From: Mya arenaria
Taxonomy: Eukaryota; Mollusca; Bivalvia; Myida; Myidae
NCBI RefSeq assembly: GCF_026914265.1
Contig: NC_069136.1
Location: 33,441,368 to 33,505,367 of the forward strand
Length of the DNA stretch: 64,000 nucleotides
Reading direction: 5' to 3'
This document shows, piece after piece, positions 11,201 through 21,914 of this stretch; the stretch's first letter is position 1, and each line of letters begins with the position of its first letter. Made by a program: the position numbers and the translations under genes. Below the pieces are notes generated by a model. That model saw only the letters and a program-made list of their open reading frames with translations. It ran no database searches and was not told the DNA's origin.

Positions 11201-14200
11201 GTCTGGCTCACACGTGCACAAAGGCCAGAGTCCATCTACATAACGTGCCACGTGCACGACGAGCAGTTACAAGTAACGAACTTGATCGTATAGACATATA
11301 TTCCATATATTCAAGACTCACCTTTAATTTATCTCTTGCCACTATGCAACATCCAGCACTCTATAACCTGCGTGTGATATAGGCAAATGTTTACTTTACA
11401 GCGATATTTAACATATCAGACAATTAATATATTACTGTTTGTACATGTACTTCGTATTTGAAGGTTTTGAAGCACTGAACGATAGTGGATTTCGCTGCAC
11501 CCAAATGTAAAGCTTGTTTTGGAAACAGTACTGGTTTCTGCCCAGGAAACCGACTCGAAAGTGATCATATAAGCTACCAGCTTTCGTCACAATCGAACTT
11601 AAAAGCCATAATTTGCAATTTTTGCTTCAAAAATCTTAATTATAGGGGAAATAACTCTTGTACTTCTAATACTTTTAATTCCTTTTCGGTAATTCTTCGC
11701 TTGATTTCCTTAATTTGGCGCCCATATTCATTGTTAGAATTTAAGTCGCAGGAACGGTCGTCGAATATTTTTACCCTGCCTCCCGCCCTTCATGCACTGT
11801 ATTAATATAATAATTTTACCATTTATTTGTAATTACATGTATTGTGTTTTTATTCACATTTCCCCGATTTAAGGGTGATTTGACTGCTATTGTTCTGTAT
11901 CATATGTGTGTAATAATTATGCAGCCTTTTTTCGGCCAAAATAAAATACATTTTCATATCATATGTTTTAATTATTCCCGAAACAATTAACGTTCTTTAT
12001 ATGTGTCGAAATCGCTTTTGGTGCTTTAACAATTGACAACTATTCGCTGCAAAAAAGCAGCATAATCCAACTTGATGAGTACATTTTCCTATGTTTATTT
12101 GTTTATTCTGGTTTCTGCTCAGGAAATCAGGAGTGTTCATAACGTATCGGCGTGGACATTTATATCAAAGGACGGGTTCTTATAACCGGAAAGGATCCGT
12201 ACATATGCAGTTTGCATAGGTTTACATCAACTGGCCAATTGAATCGAAGCCTTAAATCACGCTCTTTTAATTGCCGAAATCGCTTTTGGTAAGCTAACAC
12301 TTGACCTCTGTTCGCTGCAAAAAACAACAACATAATAATCCTGCTTGATGAGTATATTTTGCTCCGTTGATTTGTGAATAATAAGGTATATATGGAGATG
12401 TTGGAGACCTTGTGATGACATACTACTTTGTTACTGTGCATTAAGTAGCGTGCATTATTGAAATGTTGCAATATACCTGCACGCTAGATATTGAACGGTA
12501 CGATCGTTACCCTGCTGAATAACTGCAAGGAAAGCAAAAAGAAAACACTGACAATTATTGAACAAACCCAGCAATGTGACCTTTGCACGTACGTTCCGTC
12601 TCCAAGATAAATCCGAAACCGATAAATAAAAATGTTCCACTTCATTTTGTCAGCAATGCGGACAGCCTGACTCGATGGCCGGCCTCATCAAGTACCCGGA
12701 TGGAGTCTTTGTTACCATGGACGTGTTCCGAGAGAGCGTTTACGGCTATGACATACGTCTCGAGGTTCGCATCCTTTTGTCATTGAAATTCATTATCATA
12801 CCATTGAAAATAATAAGAGAGATTGCGAAACATGGTGAATACGTTTATTTATAAGTATAGGTACAACATGAAGTTGAGTTTAAAGGTGGTTGCGGTTTTT
12901 TGTTTGTTTTCTTTTATGCATTTTCAGGTTTAACTTATTTGTCTTTAATGATAAAAAAGTATATGATTAAGGTAAAGACAAGATACTAGTATACCAACAT
13001 TTATAAATGCAAAATGTTTATAAAAAGTCGTTTACAAATGTTCACTTAAAAGCTGCACTCTCACAGATTGAACGTTTTGACAACTTTTTTTTATTTTTTG
13101 TCTTGGAACGAGCCAATTTTTGCGAACATGCATGGAAACCTTGTAAAAATAGGGGATTTCAGCATTCAATGTAATGGCCATGAAATCAAGTCTCAAGATT
13201 TAGTCAAAAATCTTTGGTCAATTTTGGACTCTGATTTGTCTGGTACATCTACTGTGAACAATATTGTTAAGAAGGTTAACTCTAGAATCAAATTTTTATA
13301 TAGACAACGTGAATTTTTAAACAAATCTCTTAGGAAAACTCAATGTCATCTTGACTATGCTTCATCATCTTGGTACTGTGGCCTTACCATGATGTTCAAA
13401 AATAGACTCCAAGTGGCACAAAATAAAATTGTTCGTTTTATTAATAATTTTCATTGTAGAACCTCGCTTTAGTGGCAAGTTTTGCTGATCTTGGTTTTTT
13501 AAATGTCGAACAAAGATGTAGACAACTTAGGCTAAATCATGTACACAAAATATTTTATGACAAATGTCTAAGTTATATGAAGGATGATTTTGCCAAATGT
13601 AACGAAGTTCACTCATATGGCAGTAGATCCAACTTAAAATTTTATGTCCCACATAATGGTGGTTTTACAGCAGCTTCTTTTTATTATAATGGTATACGGG
13701 ATTGGAACATGCTTCCAAATAACATCAACGACACAGAATCAAAATATGTTTTTAAGAAATTAGTCAAAACTCACCTCTTAAAGGAGATGGAGAAGTTTGA
13801 AAAGTCTGTCTTTTTGTATTCATAATTTTTATGTATTAGATAAATATAAGTTCGCTTTCTAAGAATACGCACTACTTTTATATAGTTGCTTTGGTAATTT
13901 TTAAATATTCCTTAACTATTTGTATAATTGTGTGGTATATCATATAATTATGTGATACTGATAGTAGTTTATTTGTGATGAATGTCATACATTAATTCAA
14001 TTCATCTGAGTATATGATATAATATTATATAATACTGTTCACCAAATCATTGAATGCCAACTTTAATACCTTAGACATGGACCCCGTTGGAAATAAGCTT
14101 TTGTACTCGTGCAAATCTTTACGGGTTATCCTGTGCAATTTTAAACTTTATTTGGTAAAACTTTATTTGGTAATAAATTAGATAGCTTTATCATTAACAC

Positions 14201-17118
14201 CAGAAGTAATACTTGTTTTAGTAGATCTAGTATTGTGTATTTCATGTTAAACTTTTCGTGATATAACTTATTAGGACTCTAAATATCATGCAAATACAAT
14301 ATGTGATATATCTTATATTGATGTAAAATGTACTGTTATTGACATAATGCACGAATAAAACTACTACGACTACTACTACTAACCAGTAATATAAGATTGC
14401 GGACAAAAAATTAGATCGCAGATTTTTATATTTAAGTCCAAAAATTGATGTTTTATGCATTTTTCTTAAACCGCTAGTAACAATTTAAGCCATAAAACTA
14501 ATTTTCGAACGGAAATATGAAAATCTGCTTTCTGATCTTTTGTCAGCCATCTTTTATTATTGGTTTGCAGATATTTAAAAAAAAGTTGTTGCAAATGGTA
14601 TATCTGTGAGAGTGCAGCATTAAAGATGCGCAGTAAAGGTGGGTGCATTTTGTTTATTTAGATCTGCATTATCATGTTGACTTTAATGATTAAAAAGCAT
14701 GATGTGTGTACAAATAAAATCATATTAGCGATATTTTGGCGTTTTTTGAACGCGAGAGTTTGTGGCCACGTACCCATTATATTTTTTTTATAAAGACTAA
14801 TATTTTGTTTATCCATACACGAATCATATGGGTTGTTATATATCCTTATTAACGTATACACATCCTGGACGTCATAATTCACAACACTGCAATACGTACA
14901 AGGTCGCGATTACGTACTGTTTTGCAAACACCCTGCAACAATTCTGGTATTTCCGATCGTAATATCATTATACACCTATGACCATTAAACTGTGAACTAA
15001 GACGTTATTAAAAACATGTTGTCGATACTGATTATTTGGAAAGTAAACTATCTGAACTGATAAATTACCGAAAGATATCCTCATGTCAACACTTAATGAC
15101 AATAAAGGTGTGCATGTCATCATGATGAGGACGATGAATGTTATATAAGCAGTTGTCGTGGCCGAGTGGTTATGGCGATGGACTAGAAATCCATTGGGAT
15201 CTTCCCGCGCAGGTTCGAATCCTGCCGACAACGCGTATATTTTTTCCTTTTAACTTCAAATAAATCACCTGTTCCAAATTTAAGGCATTTGGCACAGGCG
15301 GTATGGCACTGGCAGAGAACCCCCGGGAGAGTTCTACAGTTATAGACAGGGAAAGTGGTGGTTCCACTCGTCGACTCTTTAACTCCTTCCCACAGAGGTT
15401 TGAGGCACCATTTGCTGCGGAGCTGGACCATTTCATAAACTGCATGGATGGTAAGAGTTTATGCCACAGGGTCAGATCAGATTTGACGTTAGAGGAACGC
15501 CCTGGGGGTTGACTGAATGGATGGTAAGAGTTTATAATGCAGGGTCAGACCAGATTTTATGTTAGAGGAACGCGCTGGAGGTTGACTGTATAGATGGTAA
15601 GAGTTTATAATACAGGGTCAGACCAGATTTAACGTTAGAGGAACGCGCTGGGGGTGGACTGTATAGATGGTAAGAGTTTATAATTCAGGGTCAGACCAGA
15701 TTTTACGTTAGAGGAACGCGCTGGAGGTTGACTGTATAGATGGTAAGAGTTTATAATACAGGGTCAGACCAGATTTTACGTTAGAGGAACGCGCTGGAGG
15801 TTGACTGTATAGATGGTAAGAGGTTATAATGCAGGGTCAGACCAGATTTTATGTTAAATGAACGCGCTGGATGTTGACTGTATAGATGGTAAGAGTTTAT
15901 AATACAGGGTCAGACCAGATTTTATGTTAGAGGAACGCGCTGGAGGTTGACTGTATAGATGGTAAGAGTTTATAATGCAGGGTCAGACCAGATTTTATGT
16001 TAGAGGAACGCGCTGGAGGTTGACTGTATAGATGGTAAGAGTTTATAATACAGGGTCAGACCAGATTTTATGTTAGAGGAACGCGCTGGAGGTTGACTGT
16101 ATAGATGGTAAGAGTTTATAATACAGGGTCAGACCAGATTTTATGTTAGAGGAACGCGCTGGAGGTTGACTGTATAGATGGTAAGAGTTTATAATACAGG
16201 GTCAGACCAGATTTAACGTTAGAGGAACGCGCTGGAGGTTGACTGTATAGATGGTAAGAGTTTATAATGCAGGGTCAGACCAGATTTTATGTTAGAGGAA
16301 CGCGCTGGGGGTGGACTGTGTAGATGGTAAGAGTTTATAATACAGGGTCAGACCAGATTTTATGTTAGAGGAACGCGCTGGAGGTTGACTGTATAGATGG
16401 TAAGAGTTTGTTATACAGGGTCAGACCAGATTTTATGTTAGAGGGACGCGCTGGAGGTTGACTGTATAGATGGTAAGAGTTTATAATACAGGGTCAGACC
16501 AGATTTTATGTTAGAGGGACGCGCTGGAGGTTGACTGTATAGATGGTAAGAGTTTATAATACAGGGTCAGACCAGATTTAACGTTAGAGGGACGCGCTGG
16601 AGGTTGACTGTATAGATGGTAAGAGTTTATAATACAGGGTCAGACCAGATTTTATGTTAGAGGAACGCGCTCGGGTTGGACTGAATGGATGGTAAGAGTT
16701 TATAAATTTATGAAGTGCCCCCTAATAAATGAACCGACAAATACAAATTCTGAATATTCTATTTGAGTTTTAGATATAATTTTTTTTATTTGGCTAATTT
16801 AGTTTTAAAAATGCTCTTCATGTGTTTTTCTACCATAATAAATGAAAAGTTCACTTGGGTAATATTTGGGTTGACGGGCCCATTATCCACAAGTTTTACA
16901 CAACAAAGGTAGTGTCCGATGATTATTACAATTGCAATGGTGTGTCCATAACTTACGATTTAAAGAATCAAACGCATTTCGATTATCAAGAAACGCACAT
17001 TCTGTCTGTTCCAGGAACTACTACTCCACTTGTTACAAAGGAAGAAAGTCTGTGTGTTGCTGACATTATTGAAAAGGGTGTACAATCGTACAGAGAAAAA
17101 CGTGTCGTATTTTTCTGA
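5250..17118 (+). CDS. Gfo/Idh/MocA-family oxidoreductase (inositol 2-dehydrogenase / YrbE-like), complete, 9 exons
   Basis: Exons, all with GT-AG borders: 5250-5355, 5750-5912, 7179-7249, 8653-8761, 9935-10062, 11145-11272, 12654-12764, 15285-15450, 17015-17118. They total 1086 nt (361 codons plus TGA) and every intron phase matches. Residues 26-36 hold the Rossmann motif GLFGCGRIAG (GxGxxA). EKPAG (Lys121) and DLGVHDID (Asp202, His206) fit the Lys-Asp-His catalytic set of inositol dehydrogenases. Other family blocks are RFDDSYRDVK, LGKLQVIKTTTRDSPKPSYE, RESVYGYDIRLE and GTGGMALAENP. The family oxidises a sugar or polyol hydroxyl with NAD(P); the exact substrate is unknown here. The first 24 residues are rich in Arg and lack Asp and Glu, which suggests a mitochondrial presequence (inference). 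The start at 5250 is the only in-frame ATG before the Rossmann motif; an out-of-frame ATG lies 7 nt upstream. Confidence 0.93.
5940..6180 (+). repeat. Tandem copies of the 3' part of exon 2
   Basis: Two degenerate copies, spaced about 130 bp, of the last ~90 nt of exon 2 plus its splice donor follow the real exon within intron 2. Each keeps GACGAGTTCTACCTCGA-like and GAGAGGGACAGACGTTTGTAGGATAAAAGGT-like parts. TGTCGGATAAA of the true exon has become TGTAGGATAAA, which puts a stop in the old frame. Further, more diverged copies lie at about 6660-6785 and 6930-6995. They are exon relics and not needed for the gene model. Confidence 0.85.
7330..8310. repeat. 32-bp minisatellite in intron 3
   Basis: About 29 units of 32 bp with cores TTCGTACGAGCATCAGGGC and ATATACTGTTTA. 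Variants carry GTGTCTGGGC in place of CATCAGGGC, and some units gain ATT. From 8311 to about 8545 the array continues as strongly diverged units (GGACATACTGTCTATTTCGTA), suggesting an older flank. Confidence 0.93.
8811..9169. mobile_element. MITE with ~52-bp terminal inverted repeats (intron 4)
   Basis: Terminal repeats starting CACGGCCTCTAAACGCCAGC pair over about 50 bp with a single obvious mismatch. The 359-bp element has no coding capacity and is flanked by a 5-bp duplication, AATTA, at 8806-8810 and 9170-9174. A 5-bp duplication and CAC ends could suit a Transib-like source, but this is only a guess. Confidence 0.88.
9175..9934. other. Right part of intron 4
   Basis: Contains G-rich low-complexity stretches near 9325-9357 and 9677-9697. 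Nothing else is recognised. The exon 5 acceptor TTTTGCAG ends at 9934. Confidence 0.5.
10161..10420. repeat. 65-bp tandem repeat, four copies (intron 5)
   Basis: Four units start at 10161, 10226, 10291 and 10356, each beginning CATTTCGAGAGGCC (AATTTC in the third) and ending TGGATGAGAG. The internal GGGATCAAACCCATGACC resembles the complement of a Pol III B box, so the unit may derive from a tRNA-related SINE head. Open frames across it are artefacts. Confidence 0.88.
10607..10816 (-). mobile_element. tRNA-derived SINE (intron 5, antisense)
   Basis: Read on the minus strand from 10816, a tRNA-like head has an A-box-like stretch (GGTTAGCGCAGTGGTTACC) and a B-box-like stretch (GGGTTTGATTC). 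A body block follows containing GGGTTTTCTCCGGGTTCTCC and CGGTTTCCCCCACA, then an AT-rich tail. A degenerate relative, which appears to lack the tRNA head, lies at 63651-63800. The shared body block suggests one of the conserved-domain SINE families known from molluscs. Confidence 0.8.
11466..12365. repeat. Diverged direct repeats in intron 6
   Basis: A block of about 75-95 bp containing GAAATCGCTTTTGGT and TTCGCTGCAAAAAA occurs at about 12007-12090 and again at about 12276-12365. A second pair shares the form CTGGTTTCTGCYCAGGAAA at about 11530 and 12110. The pairs imply two copies of a larger diverged element spanning the intron. The 106-codon frame at 11485-11805 lies in this repeat and shows no known domain. 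Confidence 0.55.
13050..14619. mobile_element. Foldback TTAA MITE interrupted by a LINE (intron 7)
   Basis: The left half (13050-13140) starts AGCTGCACTCTCACAGATTG after TTAA. The right half (14381-14619) ends GAGAGTGCAGCA before TTAA at 14620-14623. The two halves join at the internal sequence CATGGAAACC/AGT...ATAAGA, with AACC present on both sides of the inserted LINE. Confidence 0.88.
13141..14380 (+). mobile_element. 5'-truncated non-LTR retrotransposon (LINE) fragment
   Basis: Encodes only the C-terminal end of a reverse-transcriptase ORF. One frame (13068-13472) carries VKNLWSILDSDLS and LYRQREFLNKSLRKTQCHLD, then QNKIVRFINN. The next (13472-13825) carries DLGFLNVEQRCRQLRLNHVH and GIRDWNMLPNNI, ending at TAA. 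These blocks are typical of L2/CR1/Jockey-like LINEs. At the boundary the ORF is offset by a frameshift, so the copy is dead. A long 3' UTR ends in an ACT-rich simple repeat. The flanking duplication is AACC (13137-13140 and 14381-14384), short for a LINE but consistent with the element it interrupts. Confidence 0.85.
15152..15233 (+). tRNA. tRNA-Ser (anticodon AGA)
   Basis: An 82-nt sequence folds as a type II tRNA. The acceptor stem is GTTGTCG/CGACAAC with discriminator G. The D arm starts GCCGAGTGGTT. The anticodon stem ATGGA/TCCAT has loop CTAGAAA, giving AGA at 15185-15187. A long variable arm follows (about GGGATCTTCCC), then the T arm GCAGG-TTCGAAT-CCTGC. A and B boxes are intact. It sits in intron 7 of the oxidoreductase gene, on the same strand, about 50 bp before exon 8. 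It looks functional. Confidence 0.96.
15240..15245 (+). terminator. Pol III terminator of the tRNA-Ser gene
   Basis: Six T begin seven bases after the tRNA end, as expected for RNA polymerase III termination. Confidence 0.8.
15441..16700 (+). repeat. 73-bp tandem array repeating the exon 8 splice donor (intron 8)
   Basis: About 17 head-to-tail units of 73 bp. The first unit starts in the last bases of exon 8 (TGCATGGATG) and every later unit has TGTATAGATG or TGAATGGATG directly before GTAAGAG. The exon 8/intron 8 junction is therefore copied about 17 times, each with a near-consensus 5' splice site. Within the unit are GGGTCAGACCAGATTT and GAGGAACGCGCTGGAGG. Reading from exon 8 into the first unit reaches TGA at 15510-15512, so only the first donor (15451) gives the full protein. 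Confidence 0.92.
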
Positions 17119-17139
17119 ATTTATGCGGAGATGATAGAC

Positions 17140-17145
17140 AATAAA
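17140..17145 (+). promoter_or_regulatory. AATAAA polyadenylation signal
   Basis: AATAAA lies 22 nt after the stop codon of the oxidoreductase gene, a suitable position for 3'-end formation. Confidence 0.7.
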
Positions 17146-17311
17146 TAGCTTAAAAATACCTTCTTATCCCCCGTCCTTCCCAAACAGCACATGTAATCTA
17201 GGACTACTTATGGACACTTAGGCGTGTATGACTCACATTCTACCACGGACGCCATACATTGTCCTTGGACACTTGACCACTTTCAGCCTCCTCACTCCGG
17301 TCAAAAGAAAT

Positions 17312-18531
17312 ACAGCTATGTAGGACCTTATTATTCCCAGATCATATTCTTCACAGGTCTGGGAAAAATAGGATCCTATTCTTCACAGTTTCAAACTGTG
17401 ACATATATGATTGACCAAAATGGTGGTAAGCAAGAGAATCATATTCTTCACAGATTTTGTCGATGACTTTGCTGTTTGATAAATTTGATATTAAAAATGT
17501 AATAATAAAAAGAAATAAAAGAATAATAAAAATAAAATAATAATAATAGCATGATAAAAGTAAAAATAATAATAATAATCATAATAATAATAATAATAAT
17601 GAGAAGAAGAAGAAGAAGAAGAAGAAGAAGAAGAAGAAGAAGAAGAAGAAGAAGAAGAAGAAGCTACAACAACAACACATATTCTTAAAACTACGCCTTA
17701 TACAAAAAAATAAAACATATTCTTTCAACAACAATAACAACAACACCACCACCAATTCTTAAAACTAATTTTTTCTCTATATTTGTGTCCTCCAGGGTGA
17801 ATTGTAACCCTATCGTACATGCTCGACCATATCAGGCAAGCTCGGAACAGAACTATCTTTAAACCAAAGCTCTTCTAGCACTGCGGTATTCGCTGCTTGC
17901 CGTTGAAAGCGTTGGAAATACCTTTTCCAGTACATCTGTCTATGCCAACACAACTCACGACAACAAACACAATGCCATCTACCATTACTAAGCATACACC
18001 AACAATAACGGTGCCAACAAGAACCAATACTATTCCTACTTATACTAATAATACCCGTACAGCAACAACATAAAAATAAAATAAAACAACTATCTCTACA
18101 ACAACCGGATTGCGCCTACAGCCAACTAACAGCAACAACAACAACAACAGAAACGACAACAACATAATCAACGATTCTTTATGACTAGAATATATACGCA
18201 TACATATTTATCAACAAAATATATCTGCAATACTGGAATAAAAGTATCTACCGGAAACACTTGATAGATACTTATAATCTGTGACAAATGTGACTGAGTT
18301 GTTAAATTTACTTTTTTTGTTTAAAAAATGATGCAATTTTTGATCTGTGAGGAATGTAATTTCATGGTACATAAAAAACCGGCTTCGATCACAAATTTCC
18401 CAGGAGCGGTGACATATATGTTAGAAATGTGTGACAAATGAGATCTTCTTTTTCCCAGCTGTGAAGAATAGGATCCTATTTTTTTCAAGGTGGGAAGAAT
18501 ATGATCTGGGAAAAATAAACAGCTATCTGAC
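17312..18531. mobile_element. 1.2-kb inverted-repeat (foldback) element
   Basis: A left arm (about 17312-17458) and a right arm (about 18340-18531) are imperfect complements over some 150-190 bp. Shared blocks include TCCCAGATCATATTCTTC, AAATAGGATCCTATTCTTCA and GTGACATATATG. Low-complexity A-rich sequence and a long (GAA)n tract lie between them. No coding capacity is seen. It separates two genes that end toward each other. Confidence 0.75.
17601..17663. repeat. (GAA)n microsatellite
   Basis: About 20 GAA/AGA triplets, preceded by an AAT-rich stretch (17480-17600) and followed by CAA-rich sequence to about 18160. All of it lies in the interior of the foldback element. Confidence 0.95.
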
Positions 18532-18632
18532 CCCAAAGATTGAATGTCAGTGGAAACGTCAAAACTAGCAAATCCTGAATCATTGTTCAGGAAACTCAAA
18601 TGGAAGTACTGGGATTATGAACAATGACGTCA

Positions 18633-19451
18633 TCATGGTCTTTCGTCATCCGCAAGATCGGCGAACATTTTAGAGTTCTCGGAGAGGTTGTTGGAATTTG
18701 ACTCGTCAATGCACACAGTCCTTCGTTTGATCTTCTCGGCGTTGACATGTAACGGTCTGTGGGTTCTGGCGTGCATGACTATAGGTAAAGGGCACCCGAT
18801 TCTCGGCCTTTGGAGTCCGATAATCAACTTCTTGAAGACGTTTTTCAGCAGCCAGTCTGTTATTCTGCTTTTGCACATAAACGCTCATCAAATGTGCACT
18901 GACGTTGGTCGCCACCGCAGGACTACAATGACTGTTCGCAGACAGGTAGCTGAGTGCCCCCAGTGCGCAATCCCGGTAGCCGGTCTGGTGAGAGGTTGTG
19001 GAGGAACCACCCTCTGTGGCGTCGGTGACTACGCGAACGGTCCGCTGCCGCTGCTGCAGACGTGTCAGATGAAAGACTGTGAGCTCCAAAATGTCCGCCT
19101 TGTCAACACGCGTCGTTGATGACACTTGAAGATAGCAAACCAAATGTGGCGTTCGATTTACTGATGCAATCATGTAATTATAAAAATCACAGAATGACCT
19201 CACTAATTTGTTCTATATAAAAAATGTTAAAATTCTATGATATTTGATTTATTTAGGTTTTTACTATAACATTATTTTTCACGGACGGCACTTATGTACA
19301 TGTTATGAATATTTATGATGATGAGGTGCCCAGTTGGCATGGTTTGCAAGACGGACGTATACTGTGCCGATTGGCTGATAAGGAGCTTGAGGCGGTCAAT
19401 AATCGCGTTCATCCTCTCGCGGCGTTGACGCCCAACTAGGGGTTTGCGTAC
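18633..19451 (-). CDS. Hes/E(spl)-type bHLH-Orange gene, divergent and possibly decayed
   Basis: The upstream exon starts at 19451 after TTGCAG and reads VRKPLVGRQRRERMNAIIDR then LKLLI, a Hes-type basic region (with its Pro) and helix 1. The next exon, starting near 19124 after TTCAAG, reads TTRVDKADILELTVFHLTRL (helix 2). An Orange domain follows (GYRDCALGALSYLSANSHC). Such proteins are Notch-linked transcriptional repressors. Three things are odd. The basic region has VGRQRR where the family has VERQRR, so the base-contacting Glu is missing. No obvious donor after helix 1 keeps frame with the helix 2 exon. The Orange frame stops at 18706, while another frame continues to end ...DDERP at 18633, close to a C-terminal xRPW with the last Trp codon turned to TGA. 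A pseudogene or assembly indels are both possible. Confidence 0.62.
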
Positions 19452-19466
19452 CTGCAACAGATACAA

Positions 19467-20215
19467 AATGAGTTACTTATTAAAACTGAAATATGTTTAT
19501 TAAGATTAGCTTATGAAGTTACTAATCATCTTGTTTGGATTCACGAAAAATAAAAGTAAGCAAAAATCATGATACCATCTTCAAGAATATGCTTATGTAA
19601 ATAAAGGTAATAAACAAATACGATGCCATATTATAAATAAAGGTAATATTGGTTTGATTTTTTAACAGTTCTTGAAATTCCACCTCTATTAATTACTTAT
19701 TACTAACAATAAAAGTGCGACGACCATCTAAAGTTTAAGCTATTGGAGTACAAATATTACAAAACAAAATGTTCAATTTTCGTTGTTAATAGTTAAATAA
19801 CCATTCTTTATTGCAGTAAAATGACTGATGGATTAAGAAACCAAAATCAGTAGAAAATTCTGATAAATGGCTTCGTATCATAACTACAAAATTCCCCTTT
19901 CAAATCTAATGTATACATATATAATATCGGTAAATCTTTTTATACGCTCAACATCAAAGTATTTCTGTTACGGATTAATTGCTTATTAACAACTTTAACC
20001 TTTCGTTCTATTCTGATATGTAATAAATAAGAAACCAAAAAAGAAAAAAGAAAAAAAACAACAACTAGGATTAACTTTCCTGCAAACAATCTCCGAGTAA
20101 AATTTTACTCAAACTTTCCTGCAAACAACAAAACCGGCTGGGTACCACACAGCCGAGGTCACCAACATTTTACCTGCTGTATTAAATTCTCGAATGGCGG
20201 ACTAATTATATCTGT
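19467..20215. other. Unassigned AT-rich sequence
   Basis: Probably intronic to the minus-strand bHLH gene if its first exon lies farther right. A stretch near 20090-20140 (TTTCCTGCAAACAA, AAAACCGGCTGG) recurs in diverged form near 25125-25160. Confidence 0.4.
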
Positions 20216-20312
20216 CATGTATTTCCGTTTCGGATAGACAAATCCGCTTGCCGGCAACGGCAACGCAGCGTGCCCGAGGGTCGGATTTTTCTATCCGAAA
20301 CGGAAACACATG
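20216..20312. repeat. Inverted repeat with 31-bp arms
   Basis: Arms 20216-20246 and 20282-20312 are complementary (core TTTCCGTTTCGGATAG) with few mismatches and a GC-rich 35-bp loop containing CCGGCAACGG. It is a strong hairpin, perhaps a tiny foldback element. Confidence 0.8.
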
Positions 20313-20699
20313 ATTGATATTTTTTCTAGCACACCTTTAAATAACTTTTATGTGAATAAATTTACACCAAAAAGCGCGTGCGATATTGTTTACTGACGTC
20401 ATGACGCGCAGTAATTTGTATTCACTACATACGTAAAGAAGTTCCTTCAGTATCACGTCGGTTAAGGGTTATTTTGTTTTGTTTTGTAGGTACATTTTTG
20501 TAAAGTTAATGTTTATGGAACTCATCTATTGAAATCTCATAATTATGGTTACATAGAGTGTAATATAAAAGAAATGAAAAGTATTACGTCACAGCGCGTG
20601 TCTCATCTGGCTGGGGGGATGCCAGTTGGAGTTTTCCAGCTCGGCTGAATTCACCGGAAATGCCTATCCGGTATGCTAGAACGTGGTGTATGGATATAC

Positions 20700-20945
20700 G
20701 TAAGGTAAACGTGTGCTAGTATATAGCAGGCACACAGGATCCCCGTTGTACAGTCCTCCAAAAGGACTATTAATTTCTTTAGCGACGAGGCAGGGGATCG
20801 AACCGGCGATCGCTGGGTTGACGGTCAAGTGTCTTGCCAATAGTTAGACCAGGGATTCGCCACAATGGCGCACACCTATAAGTTAATCTTATATAGATAC
20901 CAACTGCACGAGCAGCAACCTCAAAATCCATAACTAAAATGCAAC
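20700..20945 (-). mobile_element. tRNA-derived SINE, second family
   Basis: On the minus strand an A-box-like part (TGGTCTAACTATTGGC) and a good B box (GGTTCGATCCC) are followed by a body ending AACGGGGATCCTGTGTGCC. A more diverged relative lies at about 25240-25480 (CACAGTATCCCCGTTTAAT, GAGACCAGGGATACGCCA, TACCGACTGCACGAG), in the same orientation. Confidence 0.65.
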
Positions 20946-21047
20946 ACAGTCTTATAAACAAAATAAAATGATAACATCATGAAGTACTTATTATTCGAAA
21001 GGAGAATAAAACGTTTACAGGCGCCTTGTAACGCCGCATAGCAGCAT

Positions 21048-21085
21048 CGCCGCATAAACGTGTTTTATGTTTCGTTTATGCGGTG
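21048..21085. repeat. Short hairpin
   Basis: Arms CGCCGCATAAACG and CGTTTATGCGGTG around a 12-bp loop. The flanks show further CGTTTA/GCATAAAC repeats up to 21140, so this may be the centre of a degraded foldback element. Confidence 0.6.
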
Positions 21086-21264
21086 ATTTTCAATGCATAA
21101 ACAGGGCGACCACGTTTATACGGCGACGCTCAATGCTTAAACCAGAAATTGCTTAAATGGGGCGCAACTGTGTCTTTTTGCCACATAAAGAGGATTAACT
21201 TAACCAATTATTATAAAACTAAAGAATAGAGTTCTAATATTTCAACAAAAACGATGGTGATGAC

Positions 21265-21914
<650 letters not shown>

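Noticed and set aside
11485-11805. 106-codon Cys-containing frame as a candidate small gene
   Set aside because: Lies in a diverged repeated block inside intron 6, with no signal peptide, domain or splice context.
14968-15445. Minus-strand frames across 14968-15445 containing SAGFEPAREDPNGFLVHRHN
   Set aside because: This is the antisense of the tRNA-Ser gene, a known source of false reading frames, extended over exon 8.
18688-19119. Plus-strand 143-codon frame opposite the bHLH exon
   Set aside because: Antisense shadow of the Orange/helix 2 exon; no domain of its own.
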